A DNA stretch of 64,000 bases from Sorangium cellulosum So0157-2 (GTDB lineage: Bacteria; Myxococcota_A; Polyangia; Polyangiales; Polyangiaceae): contig NC_021658.1 of the NCBI RefSeq assembly GCF_000418325.1, positions 2,790,001 to 2,854,000 on the forward strand. The letters run 5' to 3'. Shown here piece after piece: positions 34,415 to 43,671 of the stretch (position 1 is the first letter of the stretch; each line of letters opens with the position of its first letter). The position numbers and the translations under genes were made by a program. The notes beneath the pieces were generated by a model. It was not told where the DNA came from, did no database searches, and worked only from the letters and a program-made list of their open reading frames with translations.

Positions 34415-36708
34415 ATGTCCAAGTCCTTCACGCACATCGCTGCCGGCCTGGTGATCGCCGAGAAGTACAAGCTGGTGAGGAGGCTCGGCGAGGGCTCCAT
34501 GGGGGTGGTGTGGGCCGCGCTCAACCTGGCCACGTCGCGCGAGGTGGCGCTGAAATTGATCCACCGGCCGGATCCCGAGCTCCGGCGGCGGCTCCAGCGC
34601 GAGGGGCGGAATGGCGGGGCGCTGCGGCACGGCAACGTCATCGACATGTACGACATGGGCGAGACCGAGTTCGGCGAGCCGTTCCTCGTGATGCAGCTGC
34701 TCACGGGAGAGACGCTCGCGGATCTGCTCCAGCGCAGGCGCCGGCTCGACGCGGACGTGGCCGCGGCGATCGGGCGCGACGTGGCGCGGGGCCTCGCCGC
34801 GGTGCACGCGGCGCACATCGTCCACCGGGACCTGAAGCCGGCGAACATCTTCCTGCACCGCGAGCCGGACATGGACGAGCCGGTGGTGAAGGTGCTCGAT
34901 TTCGGCGTCGCGAAGAACCTCGCCACGAACGACGGCATCCGCACGGCGACCGGCGGCGCGGTGGGGTCGCCGCTCTACATGAGCCCGGAGCAGGTGCGGG
35001 CGGATCCGAGCGTCGATCCCCGCGCCGACATCTGGGCGCTCGGCGTGGTGCTGTTCGAGATGCTGACCGGCACGCGGCCGTTCCAGGGGGACGCGAGGGC
35101 GGTCTTCACCGGGATTTTGACCGGGGAAATCCCCAAGATCTCCAGGTACTTGCGGCGCGTGGATCCGGGGCTCGTGGAGCTCGTCGCGCGGTGCATGGCG
35201 CGCCAGCGGGACGAGCGGATCGGGTCGGCGGCGGAGCTGGCGGAGCTCCTCGACGGGTACACGGCCGCGGGCGCGAGGTCGGGCGGGAGGGCGAGCGCCG
35301 CGGGCGCCGCCGTGGTGAGCGGGGGCGGAGGCGGCGTTGCGGTGCCGGAGATGCCGGCGCAGCGGGCGAGCGTGGCGCCGGTATCGCCGCCGGTGCTCGG
35401 GGCGAGCGTGGTGCCGGCGGGGCTGGGGGCGAGCGTGGTGCCGGCGGTGCCGGCGGGGCTGGGGGCGAGCGTGGTGCCGGCGGTGCCGGCGGGGCTGGGG
35501 GCGAGCGTGGTGCCGGCGGTGCCGGCGGGGCTGGGGGCGAGCGTGGTGCCGGCGGTGCCGGCGGGGCTGGGGGCGAGCGTGGTGCCGGCGGTGCCGGCGG
35601 GGCTGGGGGCGAGCGTGGTGCCGGCGGTGCCGGCGGGGCTGGGGGCGAGCGTGGTGCCGGCGGTGCCGGCGGGGCTGGGGGCGAGCGTGGTGCCGGCGGT
35701 GCCGGCGGGGCTGGGGGCGAGCGTGGTGCCGGCGGTGCCGGTGGGGCTGGGGGCGAGCGTGGCGCCGGCGGTGCCGGCGGGGCTGGGGGCGAGCGTGGCG
35801 CCGGCGCGGTTGCCGCCGCTGCCAGGCGCGAGCGGCGCGGCCGAGCCGGTGTGGAACGCCGAGCTGACCCAGAAGCTCGATCCGGAGGTCATGGTGGGCG
35901 CGGACGCGGGGGCGGGCGCCTCGCCGACGTGGGGTCAGGACGAGCCGGGGAGAGCGGGGAGATCGACGCCTGCGCCGGGTCCGGAGGCGGGCCGGGCGGG
36001 AGCGCAGCCGTCGCCGTGGGCAGTGCGCGCGACGCCGCCGCCGATGCCGCCGCCGGAGCCGAAGCGGCGCTCGCCGAGGATCCAGGTCCCCGGCGTGCTC
36101 CTGGCGCTGGTGGCTGCCTTCGCCGCTGGCCTCGTGGGCGCGGTGCTCTTCTTCGCCCTGCGCGCGCCCGAGGGCAGCAGCGAGGTGTCCGCGGGGCCGG
36201 ACGCGTCGATCGAGGCCGGCGTCGAGCGCGAAAGCGTCGAGAGCGGCGTCGCCAAGCCGGCCGAGACGCTGGCCGCGCCGGCGGCGCCCGCGCCCCAGGA
36301 TCCGGCGGCGGCGGAGCCGAGCGAGGGCGACACGGATGCGGGCGCGGCGAGCAGCGCGGAGGGCGCGGAAGCGGACGCATCGTCGCCACCGGCGCCGAGC
36401 GCGCCGGCCGCAGCGGCGACGACGACGGCCGTCGCGGTTCGACCGGTGCGCGCAGTCTGCGGGAGGCCGCCGAAGGAGTCGAGCCCGCCAAGCCGGCGCC
36501 AGCGGCGGCGTCGCCTGCGTTGCGGCTCGCCGCTGCCGCGCAGCCCGGGGGCAAGGCTCCCGCGAAAACGCCCGCGCCGGCGGCCACGGCGCCGCAGCAG
36601 CCCGCCGCCAAGCGGCCCAAGGTCGATCCGTGCGCGGGGAAGACCGGGTTCATGCGGACCAACTGCCTGCGGGAGAACGAGCGGAAGCGGGATCCGTACG
36701 CCCCCTGA
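34415..36708 (+). CDS. membrane-anchored Ser/Thr kinase, tandem array copy 3, apparent frameshift
   Basis: The kinase domain is intact: GEGSMGVVW, Lys47 in VALKLIHRP, HRDLKPAN (His137, Asp139) and YMSPEQVRA. A linker with ten 12-residue repeats (about 342-461) and a transmembrane helix (LLALVAAFAAGLVGAVLFF, about 561-583) follow. Around 36440-36480 the frame must shift back by one base. The original frame becomes Arg-rich and runs into kinase 4, while the next frame reads SLREAAEGVEPAKPAP and ends in DPCAGKTGFMRTNC plus a basic tail, matching the Cys motif that ends kinase 1. I therefore set the end at 36708. It could be a sequence error, a lesion or, less likely, recoding; no slippery heptamer is seen. 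The ATG at 34415 gives an N-terminus like its paralogues. Confidence 0.8.
35438..35797 (+). repeat. 36-bp tandem repeat, ten copies, in kinase 3 linker
   Basis: Ten consecutive 36-bp units encode VPAVPAGLGASV. The first eight are essentially identical at the nucleotide level; the last two carry Val and Ala variants. A partial unit precedes the array. Such uniformity implies recent expansion and probable copy-number variation between strains. Confidence 0.92.
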
Positions 36709-36803
36709 GCGGCCTCGACGGCCGGGGCCCGGGTTCCGCGATTCCGGTCGCGCGGGAGCGATGGTAAGCCCGCGCTGGGCTTGGGGCGCGACCCGGGGGG
36801 CAT

Positions 36804-38699
36804 ATGACGGAACCGATCGAGGCGTACAGGCTTCTTCCGGGCATGCTGCTCGCGCGGAAGTACCGCCTCGGCCGCAAGATCGGGCAGGGCGCGATGGGCG
36901 TCGTGTGGGCCGCGAGGAACGAGGCCACCGGGCGCGAGGTGGCGCTGAAGGTGATCGCGCGCCCCGATCCGTCGCTGCGCAAGCGGCTGCTCCGCGAGGC
37001 GCAGTCCTGCGGCGCGCTGCAGCACCCGAACATCGTCGACGTGATCGACGTGGCCCGCACCGAGAGCGGCGAGCCGTGCCTCATCATGGAGCTGCTCGTG
37101 GGCGACAGCGTGGCCGCGCTGCTCGAGGCGCGGCGCCGCCTGGAGGCGCCGCTGGCCGCGCGGATCGCGCGCGACGTGGCGGGCGCGCTCGGGGCGGCGC
37201 ACGCCGTGCAGATCGTGCACCGCGATCTCAAGCCGGCGAACGTGTTCCTGCACCGGCCGAGCGAGGCGGGCGATTTCGTGGTCAAGGTGCTCGACTTCGG
37301 GGTGGCGAAGAGCCTCGCGGCGGCGAGCGGCGCGACGTCGACGCTCGACGTGGTGGGCTCGCCGCTCTACATGAGCCCGGAGCAGCTGCGCGCGGACGAG
37401 GACCTCGATGCGCGGTCGGATCTCTGGTCGCTCGGGGTGATGCTGTTCGAGATGCTCACCGGCGTGCGTCCGTTCCAGGGCGAGGGGCCGCAGCTCCTGT
37501 CGCAGATCCTGTCGGGGGAGATCCCGAAGGTGTCTCGCTATCTGCGGCGCGTGGACGAGCGGCTCGTGTGGATCGTCGACCGGTGCCTGCGCAGGGAGCG
37601 GCACGAGCGGTTCGGGACGGCGGAGGAGGTTGCGCGGGAGCTGGCGGCGTTCGTCCTGCCGTCCGCCGGGGCGGTGGGGGAGCTCCGGGAGGGCGCGGGG
37701 GAGGCGGAGCGCGGGGGGCTGCGCATCACGGGGGAGCGCACCGTGCCGCCGCTGGGGAGCGCGGTGGAGCAGGAGACGGTGGTGGCGCCGGCGCGAGGGC
37801 AGGGGCGCGCGGCCTCCGCGGAGGAGCTCGCGACGACGGCGCCGCTGGCGTGGCCGGGGGCGCCGGCGAGGGAGAGCGGCGGCGGGAACAACGCGGCGGT
37901 GCAGGGCGCGCCGGGGCAGCAGCGCGCGCACGCGCCGCAGGGCGCGTCGGCGGCCGGGCAGGTGCTGCAAGGAGCAGCCGCGCCGGGCACGAGCGCCGCC
38001 GCCCCGGCCGCCGGAGCCGGACCCATGGTCACGCTTGGCGGGACGCTCGTGATGCAAGGGGAGGTTGCCGAGGCGCAGGTTCAGGCGGCGATGGCCAGGA
38101 TGCGCGCGGCGCAGGCGCAGCAGGCCAGCGCCCGCGCCGCGGGCGCGCAACCCGCCGCGCAGGTGGGAGCCGCCGGCAAGGCTAGGCGAAGGGGAGGGAA
38201 GGCCCCGGCGATCGTGGCCGTGACGCTGGTGGTTGGCGTGATCGCGGGCGCGGTCGCGACAACGTGGCTCCTCGGCTGGGGAAAGCCGACCCCGTCGGCA
38301 GGCGCCGACGGAGGGAGTGAGCCAGCCGTGGGCGCGGCGGAGGCGATGCCGCGCGAGAGGGCTCCGGCTGCGGCAGCGGCGACGCATGCAGCTGCAGGGC
38401 CGGGACAGCCAGCGGCGATGGAGAGACCCGCGGAGGGCGCGGCTCCGCCCGCTTCCTCTGGCCCCGGAGGGACATCGGACCAGGTGAGGCCGGCGCCGCC
38501 GACGGCGACGGCAGCCGCTGCGACGAGCACGTCGAAGCCAAGGCCTGGGAGAGCGTCCGTCCCTGGAAAGCCGGTGACGGCCCCGGACTCCGTGTACGAC
38601 AGCGAGCCGTCGCCGTATCCGCCGCTTCCTGCCCGCGCCGCATCGCCGGCTGGCGCCGCGGCCACCGCGGAGAAGAAGCCGCCGCCCCGGCCGTTCTGA
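36804..38699 (+). CDS. membrane-anchored Ser/Thr kinase, tandem array copy 4
   Basis: A 631-residue PknB-type kinase: GQGAMGVVW, Lys49 in VALKVIARP, HRDLKPAN (His139, Asp141), DFGVAKSL and YMSPEQLRA. A ~180-residue Ala/Gly/Gln linker contains a helical stretch (AEAQVQAAMARMRAAQAQQA). The transmembrane helix IVAVTLVVGVIAGAVATTW (about 470-492) is followed by a ~130-residue Pro/Ala-rich periplasmic segment ending PPRPF. It has no recognisable sensor domain. It starts 95 bp after the end of kinase 3. Confidence 0.9.
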   Translation: MTEPIEAYRLLPGMLLARKYRLGRKIGQGAMGVVWAARNEATGREVALKVIARPDPSLRKRLLREAQSCGALQHPNIVDVIDVARTESGEPCLIMELLVGDSVAALLEARRRLEAPLAARIARDVAGALGAAHAVQIVHRDLKPANVFLHRPSEAGDFVVKVLDFGVAKSLAAASGATSTLDVVGSPLYMSPEQLRADEDLDARSDLWSLGVMLFEMLTGVRPFQGEGPQLLSQILSGEIPKVSRYLRRVDERLVWIVDRCLRRERHERFGTAEEVARELAAFVLPSAGAVGELREGAGEAERGGLRITGERTVPPLGSAVEQETVVAPARGQGRAASAEELATTAPLAWPGAPARESGGGNNAAVQGAPGQQRAHAPQGASAAGQVLQGAAAPGTSAAAPAAGAGPMVTLGGTLVMQGEVAEAQVQAAMARMRAAQAQQASARAAGAQPAAQVGAAGKARRRGGKAPAIVAVTLVVGVIAGAVATTWLLGWGKPTPSAGADGGSEPAVGAAEAMPRERAPAAAAATHAAAGPGQPAAMERPAEGAAPPASSGPGGTSDQVRPAPPTATAAAATSTSKPRPGRASVPGKPVTAPDSVYDSEPSPYPPLPARAASPAGAAATAEKKPPPRPF

Positions 38700-38868
38700 G
38701 CAGCCTGGCCCGTCGCCGTGGCGCCCGTCGCGCCACGGCGTCGCGCTCGAGCTCGCCTCGACACGCGACCCGCGCGCCGCGCCCCTCACGCCGTGTCCGT
38801 CGCGCTCGGCCTGCGCGTCCGGCGTGCGATCGGTTACGCTGCTCCCACCGCAGGAGGCGCCCCGGCGC

Positions 38869-40566
38869 ATGCAGCTCGAATCAGGCTCGATCATCGCCGG
38901 CAAATACCGCCTGGAGCGCGCCCTCTCGGCGGGCGGCATGGGTTCGGTGTGGGTGGCGCAGCACGTCCAGCTCGGCACGCACGTCGCCGTCAAGCTCATG
39001 GGCACGGCCTACGCCGGGTCGCCGGCGTTCCGCGCGCGCTTCGAGCGTGAGGCGCGCGCGGCGGCGCACCTCCGGAGCCCCCACGTCGTGCAGGTGCACG
39101 ACTTCGGGTTCGAGCAGGGGGTGCCGTACCTCGTGATGGAGCTCCTGCGCGGCGAGGACCTCAGCGCGCGCCTCACGCGGGTGCGCCGGCTCTCGCTGCC
39201 GGAGACGCAGCGCCTCCTGGTGCACGCCGGGAAGGCGTTGCGGAGCGTCCACGACGCCGGGCTGGTCCACCGCGACCTGAAGCCGGCGAACCTGTTCCTC
39301 GCGCGCGTCGACGGCGAGGACGAGGACATGCTCAAGCTGATCGACTTCGGGATCGCGAAGGAGACGGCGACGAAGCTCGTGTCGGAGGCGTCGACGACCG
39401 GCGAGGTGATGGGGTCGCCGCACTACATGAGCCCGGAGCAGCTCCGTGCGGAGCGCGACATCGACGCGCGGAGCGATCTCTGGGCGCTGGGGGTGATCCT
39501 GTTCCGGATGGTGACGGGGTACCTGCCGTTCCCGGGCGAGGTGCTGGCGCAGGTGATGACGCGCATCCTCGTGGAGCCGATCCCGACGCCGCGGCAGCTC
39601 GCGCCGGATCTGCCGCCGGCGCTCGACGCGTTCTTCGCGCGGGCGCTCGCGCGCGACCGGAACCAGCGGTTCCAGAGCGTGCGCGAGATGGTGGAGGAGT
39701 TCGGGCGGGCGGCGGGGATGCCGGTGTTCTCGTCGTCGGGGGTGGGGGGGTCGAGCCCGTTCGGGTGGACGGCGGTGGGCGGGGCGGGGGTGACGGGAGC
39801 GGCGGGGGCGCCGTGGGCGGGAGCGGGGGGGAGCGGTGCGGGAGGGAGCGGCGCGGGCGGGGGGCCGGTGGCCGCCGGCGGCGGGGGGGGGGGAGCGGGG
39901 TATGGCGCTGCGGTTGGGGCGCCGGGGGTGGGGGCGAGCGGTGAGGCGGGGGGCCATGGCGCGGCCGCGGGGCATGAGGCGCAGGCGCAGCCGGGGACGC
40001 TGACCGATGCGATCCGTGTGGCGGCGTCGCAGCGGTCGCGATCACGGGGCGCGCGGGTGGTCTGGGTGCTGGCGGGCAGTGTGGGGCTCGCGGTGGTGGG
40101 GCTGGGGCTGGGGGTTGCGCTGAGGCGTGCTCTGGAGGAGCCGGCGGCTCCGCTGGAGGCGGCGGAGGCATCGGCGGAGGTGGCGGCGAGCGCGCCTGGA
40201 ACTGCGGCGGCTGCGGTGGCGACAGGGGAGGCGCCTGCGGTAGCGACAGGGGAGGCGCCGGCGGTGGCGGCAGGGGAGACGCATAGCGAGGAGCCGGCGC
40301 TGCTGCCCGGGCCGGCGCTGAGCGCGCAGGTGCCGGAGAGCGACGCTGGAGCGAGCGCACCACCCGAGGAAGTAAAGCCTGCTCCGGCAGGCTCGCCGGG
40401 GACGAGCACCGCGCCGGCGTCCTCGGTGCCGGGAGCGCCCAAGGACAAGCGTGCGGGGGGGACGCAACCCTTCGGCCCGGGGGGGTCGAAGCCGGCAGGA
40501 GCAGCGGCGCCTCAGAAGGCGGTGCCTCAGAAGGCGGTACCTGGACAGCCAGACTGGGGATTCTGA
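38869..40566 (+). CDS. membrane-anchored Ser/Thr kinase, tandem array copy 5
   Basis: A 565-residue PknB-type kinase, the most divergent of the array: SAGGMGSVW, Lys42 in VAVKLMGTA, HRDLKPAN (His134, Asp136), DFGIAKET and YMSPEQLRA. The linker is Gly-rich (GAGGSGAGGSGAGGGP). The transmembrane helix WVLAGSVGLAVVGLGLGVAL (from about 395) leads to an Ala/Pro periplasmic segment with three copies of ATGEAPAV-type repeats, ending DWGF. The start is fixed by AGGAGG 11 bases upstream of the ATG. It is the last gene before the convergent lipoprotein array. Confidence 0.9.
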   Translation: MQLESGSIIAGKYRLERALSAGGMGSVWVAQHVQLGTHVAVKLMGTAYAGSPAFRARFEREARAAAHLRSPHVVQVHDFGFEQGVPYLVMELLRGEDLSARLTRVRRLSLPETQRLLVHAGKALRSVHDAGLVHRDLKPANLFLARVDGEDEDMLKLIDFGIAKETATKLVSEASTTGEVMGSPHYMSPEQLRAERDIDARSDLWALGVILFRMVTGYLPFPGEVLAQVMTRILVEPIPTPRQLAPDLPPALDAFFARALARDRNQRFQSVREMVEEFGRAAGMPVFSSSGVGGSSPFGWTAVGGAGVTGAAGAPWAGAGGSGAGGSGAGGGPVAAGGGGGGAGYGAAVGAPGVGASGEAGGHGAAAGHEAQAQPGTLTDAIRVAASQRSRSRGARVVWVLAGSVGLAVVGLGLGVALRRALEEPAAPLEAAEASAEVAASAPGTAAAAVATGEAPAVATGEAPAVAAGETHSEEPALLPGPALSAQVPESDAGASAPPEEVKPAPAGSPGTSTAPASSVPGAPKDKRAGGTQPFGPGGSKPAGAAAPQKAVPQKAVPGQPDWGF

Positions 40567-40914
40567 GACGACGCCCGGTGCGGTGCTCGGTGTAGGCGCT
40601 TGTCAAGGGGTAATTGCCACAAATCGACGTGCGACATCGAAAAATCGATGTGAGACATCGTTGAACCGATGCGGGGCATCGAAAAATCGATCCCGTGCTT
40701 CGCGCGGGCGGAGGCGGACATCGAGCGGCCGAGGTTGCGCTTCGCCTGAGCGAAGGCGGCCATCGACGGGGCGAGGTGCGGCTTCAGCCGATGGCCGCGC
40801 AGGTCGGAGCGGCGGAAGCGGCGGTGGCAGCGAGGCGGTGTGGAGATCGAGGTGCACGCGGCAGCGTGAACCGCGGGTGGAGCCACCGACGGTGCGCCGC
40901 ACGCAACCTGGGCG
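40567..40914. other. convergent intergenic region
   Basis: A 348-bp gap between the last kinase and the last gene of the lipoprotein operon. It is mostly filled by a 21-bp tandem repeat described separately. I see no terminator hairpin with a U-tract and no gene I would defend. Confidence 0.5.
40634..40801. repeat. 21-bp degenerate tandem repeat, eight units
   Basis: Units begin exactly every 21 bases (40634, 40655, 40676, 40697, 40718, 40739, 40760, 40781) with [A/G/C]C[A/T]TC. The best conserved units carry ATCGAAAAATCGAT, itself nearly palindromic. Because 21 is a multiple of three, every frame gives heptapeptide repeats, for example DFSMSHV on the minus strand. The consensus degrades to the right. 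It lies just past the end of the lipoprotein operon and could be a transcript-end structure or a protein-binding array. Confidence 0.8.
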
Positions 40915-42582
40915 CTAGTTGAACTCCAGCGTGTTGCTCGCCATCCCGGGTGCGCCGCTGTGGCCGGCATCGCTGCCCTGGCCGCCGGTGCCCGGATCGC
41001 CGAGTTCGATGGTGGCGCCGTCGGTGGGCGGCGGGGCTCCGCGGAACGCGATGCCGAGGGAGTGGCCGCCCTGCCCGCCGCCGCCTTTGCCGCCGGTGCC
41101 GCCGGTGCCGCCCTTGCCGCCCTCGCAGGCTGGGAATAGTCCCGCGCCCCCATTCGGCGGAATCCGTCCGCCTGGACCGCCAGCGCCTCCTTCGCCACCC
41201 GGCTGTCCGGGACCGCCCCTGCCGCCGTCGCCGCCGCTGCCGACCCTGAGGATCACGGCATCGAAGGAGAGCGCGGCATCCAGGCTGATGAGCGCGATGC
41301 TGGAGCCGCCCGGCAAGCCGCCTCGGCCGCCTCGGCCACCGCAGCCGCCGGCCCCGCCGGAGCCGCCGCTCGCGCCGCCGCGTCGACTTCCGGTCGGGCA
41401 ATAGCGCTCCACCGTCGTCTCCGCCACACCACGGGCACCCCCCCCACCGCCTCCGCCTTGTCCGGGCAGCCCAGGGCGGCCGTCGCTCCCAGCGGCACCG
41501 GCATAGCCGGCAGCGGAAATGGAACCGGTGCCTATCGCGCCCGCGCCAGGAGGGCTCTCAGCGCGGCTGCTGCCTGGTCTTCCGATTGTGCAGGTGGTGA
41601 TCCCATCATGGCCGTTGCCGCGATTTTCCATGTCGCCGCTGGCAGTGAGGAGCGGGGTCCCGTTGTCGCCGGTGGTTCCGATCAAGGGCAAGCCGTCGCC
41701 ACCACTTCCGCCCGACGAATCATCACCGAGGTCGTCAGGTGTGCCGCACTCGTTGAACACAGCGCTTCCGCCGGCCACGGGCGCTTCGTACGCGCCGGAA
41801 CACGCGTAATTGCCTTGTTGCCCCGGCAGCCCCGGCGGAGCATTGCCTTCGTGAGGCGCGCCATCCGCCCCCGATGCCGCATGGCCGGCCTCGAGCACGC
41901 ATCGCACGAGCTCCACGCTCGTGCTGTGCGCGAGGGCCGCGATCGATGATAGCCCTGCTCCGCTCTCGTCTTGCTGTCCGATCGACTGCGCCACGACGTG
42001 CAGATCCTCGATGTGCACGGTTCCCGGCAGCCCGCGCATCGTCAGCGGGATCACCCCTTTGCCCGCCGTCAAGCGCGTCTTCTGCGTATCTCCAACCCAT
42101 TTCCAGCCGTCGTTGCAGTCGAGCCCGCCGTAGATCGCTACGCCGCCTGGCACCTCGATCGCTTCGTTGAAGTCCTCGCCGTCGCCGGTGCACGCGTACA
42201 CGCGATGGGTTCCATTCTGCCTTGCGAGATCGATGGCCTGCTGGAGCGAACCGAGCGGTTCCGACTTGGATCCAGCTTCATTGGACACGTTACTGCCTAC
42301 CGACACGAAAACGCCGCATGCATCGTCGACGCCGTCGGGGTTTTCGCGGGGCATGCATTTCGCCTCCTCCGGGTCGGGAGGGGCAGGCGGATCAGGCGAG
42401 TCGGTCGGATCCGGCGACTCCGGCGACTCCGGGCCTGTAGCAGCGCCTCCGCATTGATGCAGCTCGACACAGTCGGGTCCGAGGCAGCTCGATGAATGGA
42501 GCGATGCTGCGATCGCCATCACGACCAGCGTCGGAGCCCCGCGTGCGGCCAGCCGGATCGCCCTCTTGGTTCGTCGGTTCAT
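40915..42582 (-). CDS. Gly-rich beta-helix lipoprotein G1
   Basis: A 555-residue secreted protein. A long basic N-terminus and hydrophobic stretch end at LHSSSC, a weak lipobox. A Pro/Asp/Ser-rich segment is followed by a DUF1565-like region (SEPLGSLQQAIDLA, HRVYACTGDGEDFNEAIEV), the usual start of a right-handed parallel beta-helix. The second half is a Gly-rich domain resembling PE-PGRS or collagen-like sequence, with GGAGGCGGRGGRGGLPG-type tracts interrupted by conserved islands such as SSIALISLDAALSFD, HSLGIAFRGAP and Cys pairs. It is very similar to G2, including long identical nucleotide stretches near 41510-41720. It is the last gene of the operon. Probable location: outer membrane or cell surface. 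Function unknown. Confidence 0.8.
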   Translation of the reverse strand: MNRRTKRAIRLAARGAPTLVVMAIAASLHSSSCLGPDCVELHQCGGAATGPESPESPDPTDSPDPPAPPDPEEAKCMPRENPDGVDDACGVFVSVGSNVSNEAGSKSEPLGSLQQAIDLARQNGTHRVYACTGDGEDFNEAIEVPGGVAIYGGLDCNDGWKWVGDTQKTRLTAGKGVIPLTMRGLPGTVHIEDLHVVAQSIGQQDESGAGLSSIAALAHSTSVELVRCVLEAGHAASGADGAPHEGNAPPGLPGQQGNYACSGAYEAPVAGGSAVFNECGTPDDLGDDSSGGSGGDGLPLIGTTGDNGTPLLTASGDMENRGNGHDGITTCTIGRPGSSRAESPPGAGAIGTGSISAAGYAGAAGSDGRPGLPGQGGGGGGGARGVAETTVERYCPTGSRRGGASGGSGGAGGCGGRGGRGGLPGGSSIALISLDAALSFDAVILRVGSGGDGGRGGPGQPGGEGGAGGPGGRIPPNGGAGLFPACEGGKGGTGGTGGKGGGGQGGHSLGIAFRGAPPPTDGATIELGDPGTGGQGSDAGHSGAPGMASNTLEFN

Positions 42583-42594
42583 GGCTTCCTCGAC

Positions 42595-43641
42595 TCAGAA
42601 CACGCCGCCAGCGACGACCCCCGCGCCGCCTGGCGTCACGAGCGGCGAGAGGTGTACCTGCTTCTCCGGCTCGCTCGGCGCTCCAGCGAGCCAGGTGTAG
42701 CCGAGCGCTCCGAGCGCGCTCGCTCCCCCGAGGATGAAGCTCCACGCCGCGAGGTTGCTGAAAAGGTACTTGTCGTCGACCATCGAGCTCAATTTCTGGC
42801 ATTGAATCGCCTGATCTGTACCGGCGGGACTGGAGCAGTTCACCGAACCGCCATCCATGGCCTTGACCTTCATCCACTGCTGTGTCGCGTCGCTCGCATG
42901 GCCATTGGCGACCAGCGTGAACGCGACGCCCGCGAGCACCAGAGCTCCGGCTGCCCCGCCGCCGATCAGCGCGATCGTCCTCGCATCGCTCTCCGCCGCT
43001 GGAGGCGCGCGGTCCGGGAGCGGCGCCGTTGCTGCCGCGGTGGAGGCAGGCGAGAGCTCGATGGTGACGCGCTCTCTCTTTCCCTCCGTCAACCGGAACA
43101 TTCTCGTCACCGGGGTGTAGCCCGGCGCGGTCGCGACCAGCTCGTATTCACCGGGATCGCGTTCCACGGGCGTCGCCACGGCGATGCGCTCTCCGTTCAG
43201 CGTCAGCGCCACCGCGCCCGGCGCCGCGCCCGCGACAGCGACCTCCAGGGCCGGGATGCGCGGCGCCAGGGCGGCCAGCCCGGCCTTCGCGTCGGCCTGG
43301 GCCTGATGGAACGCCTGCGGCGCGCTGGCGTCGAGCGGCTCGTCGGCGACGCGTCGATAGAGCGCGCGGGCCTCGATCAGGCGGCCGAGACGCTCGCAGG
43401 AGCGCGCCGCGAGGAGCAGGAACGGCGGGGCGTGGACCTGTGCCTCGGCGCTGCGGAAGGCAGCGAGCGCCTCTTCGTAGCGGCCGGCATTGAAGAGCTC
43501 CCAGCCCTTGTCGGCGAGGGCTCGGGCCGCGACCTTGGCCAGCTCGTCCGGCCGGGCAGGCTGGGATACCGCGGTGGCCGGCACGGCGGAGAGCGTGAGC
43601 GCGAGGAGCAGACCCAGGCGGAGATGTCGGCGGATGGTCAT
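42595..43641 (-). CDS. secreted TPR/PEGA-type protein A1
   Basis: A 348-residue protein. A signal peptide (LGLLLALTLSAVPATAVSQ) precedes a TPR pair (ALADKGWELFNAGRYEEAL, ARSCERLGRLIEARALYRR). A PEGA-like beta-domain follows (ALTLNGERIAVATPVERDP, ELVATAPGYTPVTRMFRL). The C-terminal third has two hydrophobic segments (IALIGGGAAGALVLAGVAFT and FSNLAAWSFILGGASALGAL) separated by a ~60-residue loop with two Cys, and ends VVAGGVF. The terminal Phe is shared by all four A/B proteins. It starts 30 bp after G2 and ends 12 bp before G1 in the operon. I infer an envelope-spanning or outer-membrane-associated partner of the Gly-rich lipoproteins. Confidence 0.82.
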   Translation of the reverse strand: MTIRRHLRLGLLLALTLSAVPATAVSQPARPDELAKVAARALADKGWELFNAGRYEEALAAFRSAEAQVHAPPFLLLAARSCERLGRLIEARALYRRVADEPLDASAPQAFHQAQADAKAGLAALAPRIPALEVAVAGAAPGAVALTLNGERIAVATPVERDPGEYELVATAPGYTPVTRMFRLTEGKRERVTIELSPASTAAATAPLPDRAPPAAESDARTIALIGGGAAGALVLAGVAFTLVANGHASDATQQWMKVKAMDGGSVNCSSPAGTDQAIQCQKLSSMVDDKYLFSNLAAWSFILGGASALGALGYTWLAGAPSEPEKQVHLSPLVTPGGAGVVAGGVF

Positions 43642-43671
43642 GGCTGCGAGGCGTGGGTAGGCGTAGGCGGT

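Noticed and set aside
36430..36490. Programmed -1 frameshift site in kinase 3
   Set aside because: No slippery heptamer of X XXY YYZ type and no obvious downstream pseudoknot could be seen.
36709..38185. Continuation of kinase 3 into a 1290-residue protein
   Set aside because: The extension reads kinase 4 out of frame and is Arg/Gly-rich; the alternative frame gives a motif shared with kinase 1.
40603..40902. Possible small gene over the 21-bp repeats (either strand)
   Set aside because: Period-21 DNA gives heptapeptide repeats in every frame; no ribosome-binding site or composition favours one strand.
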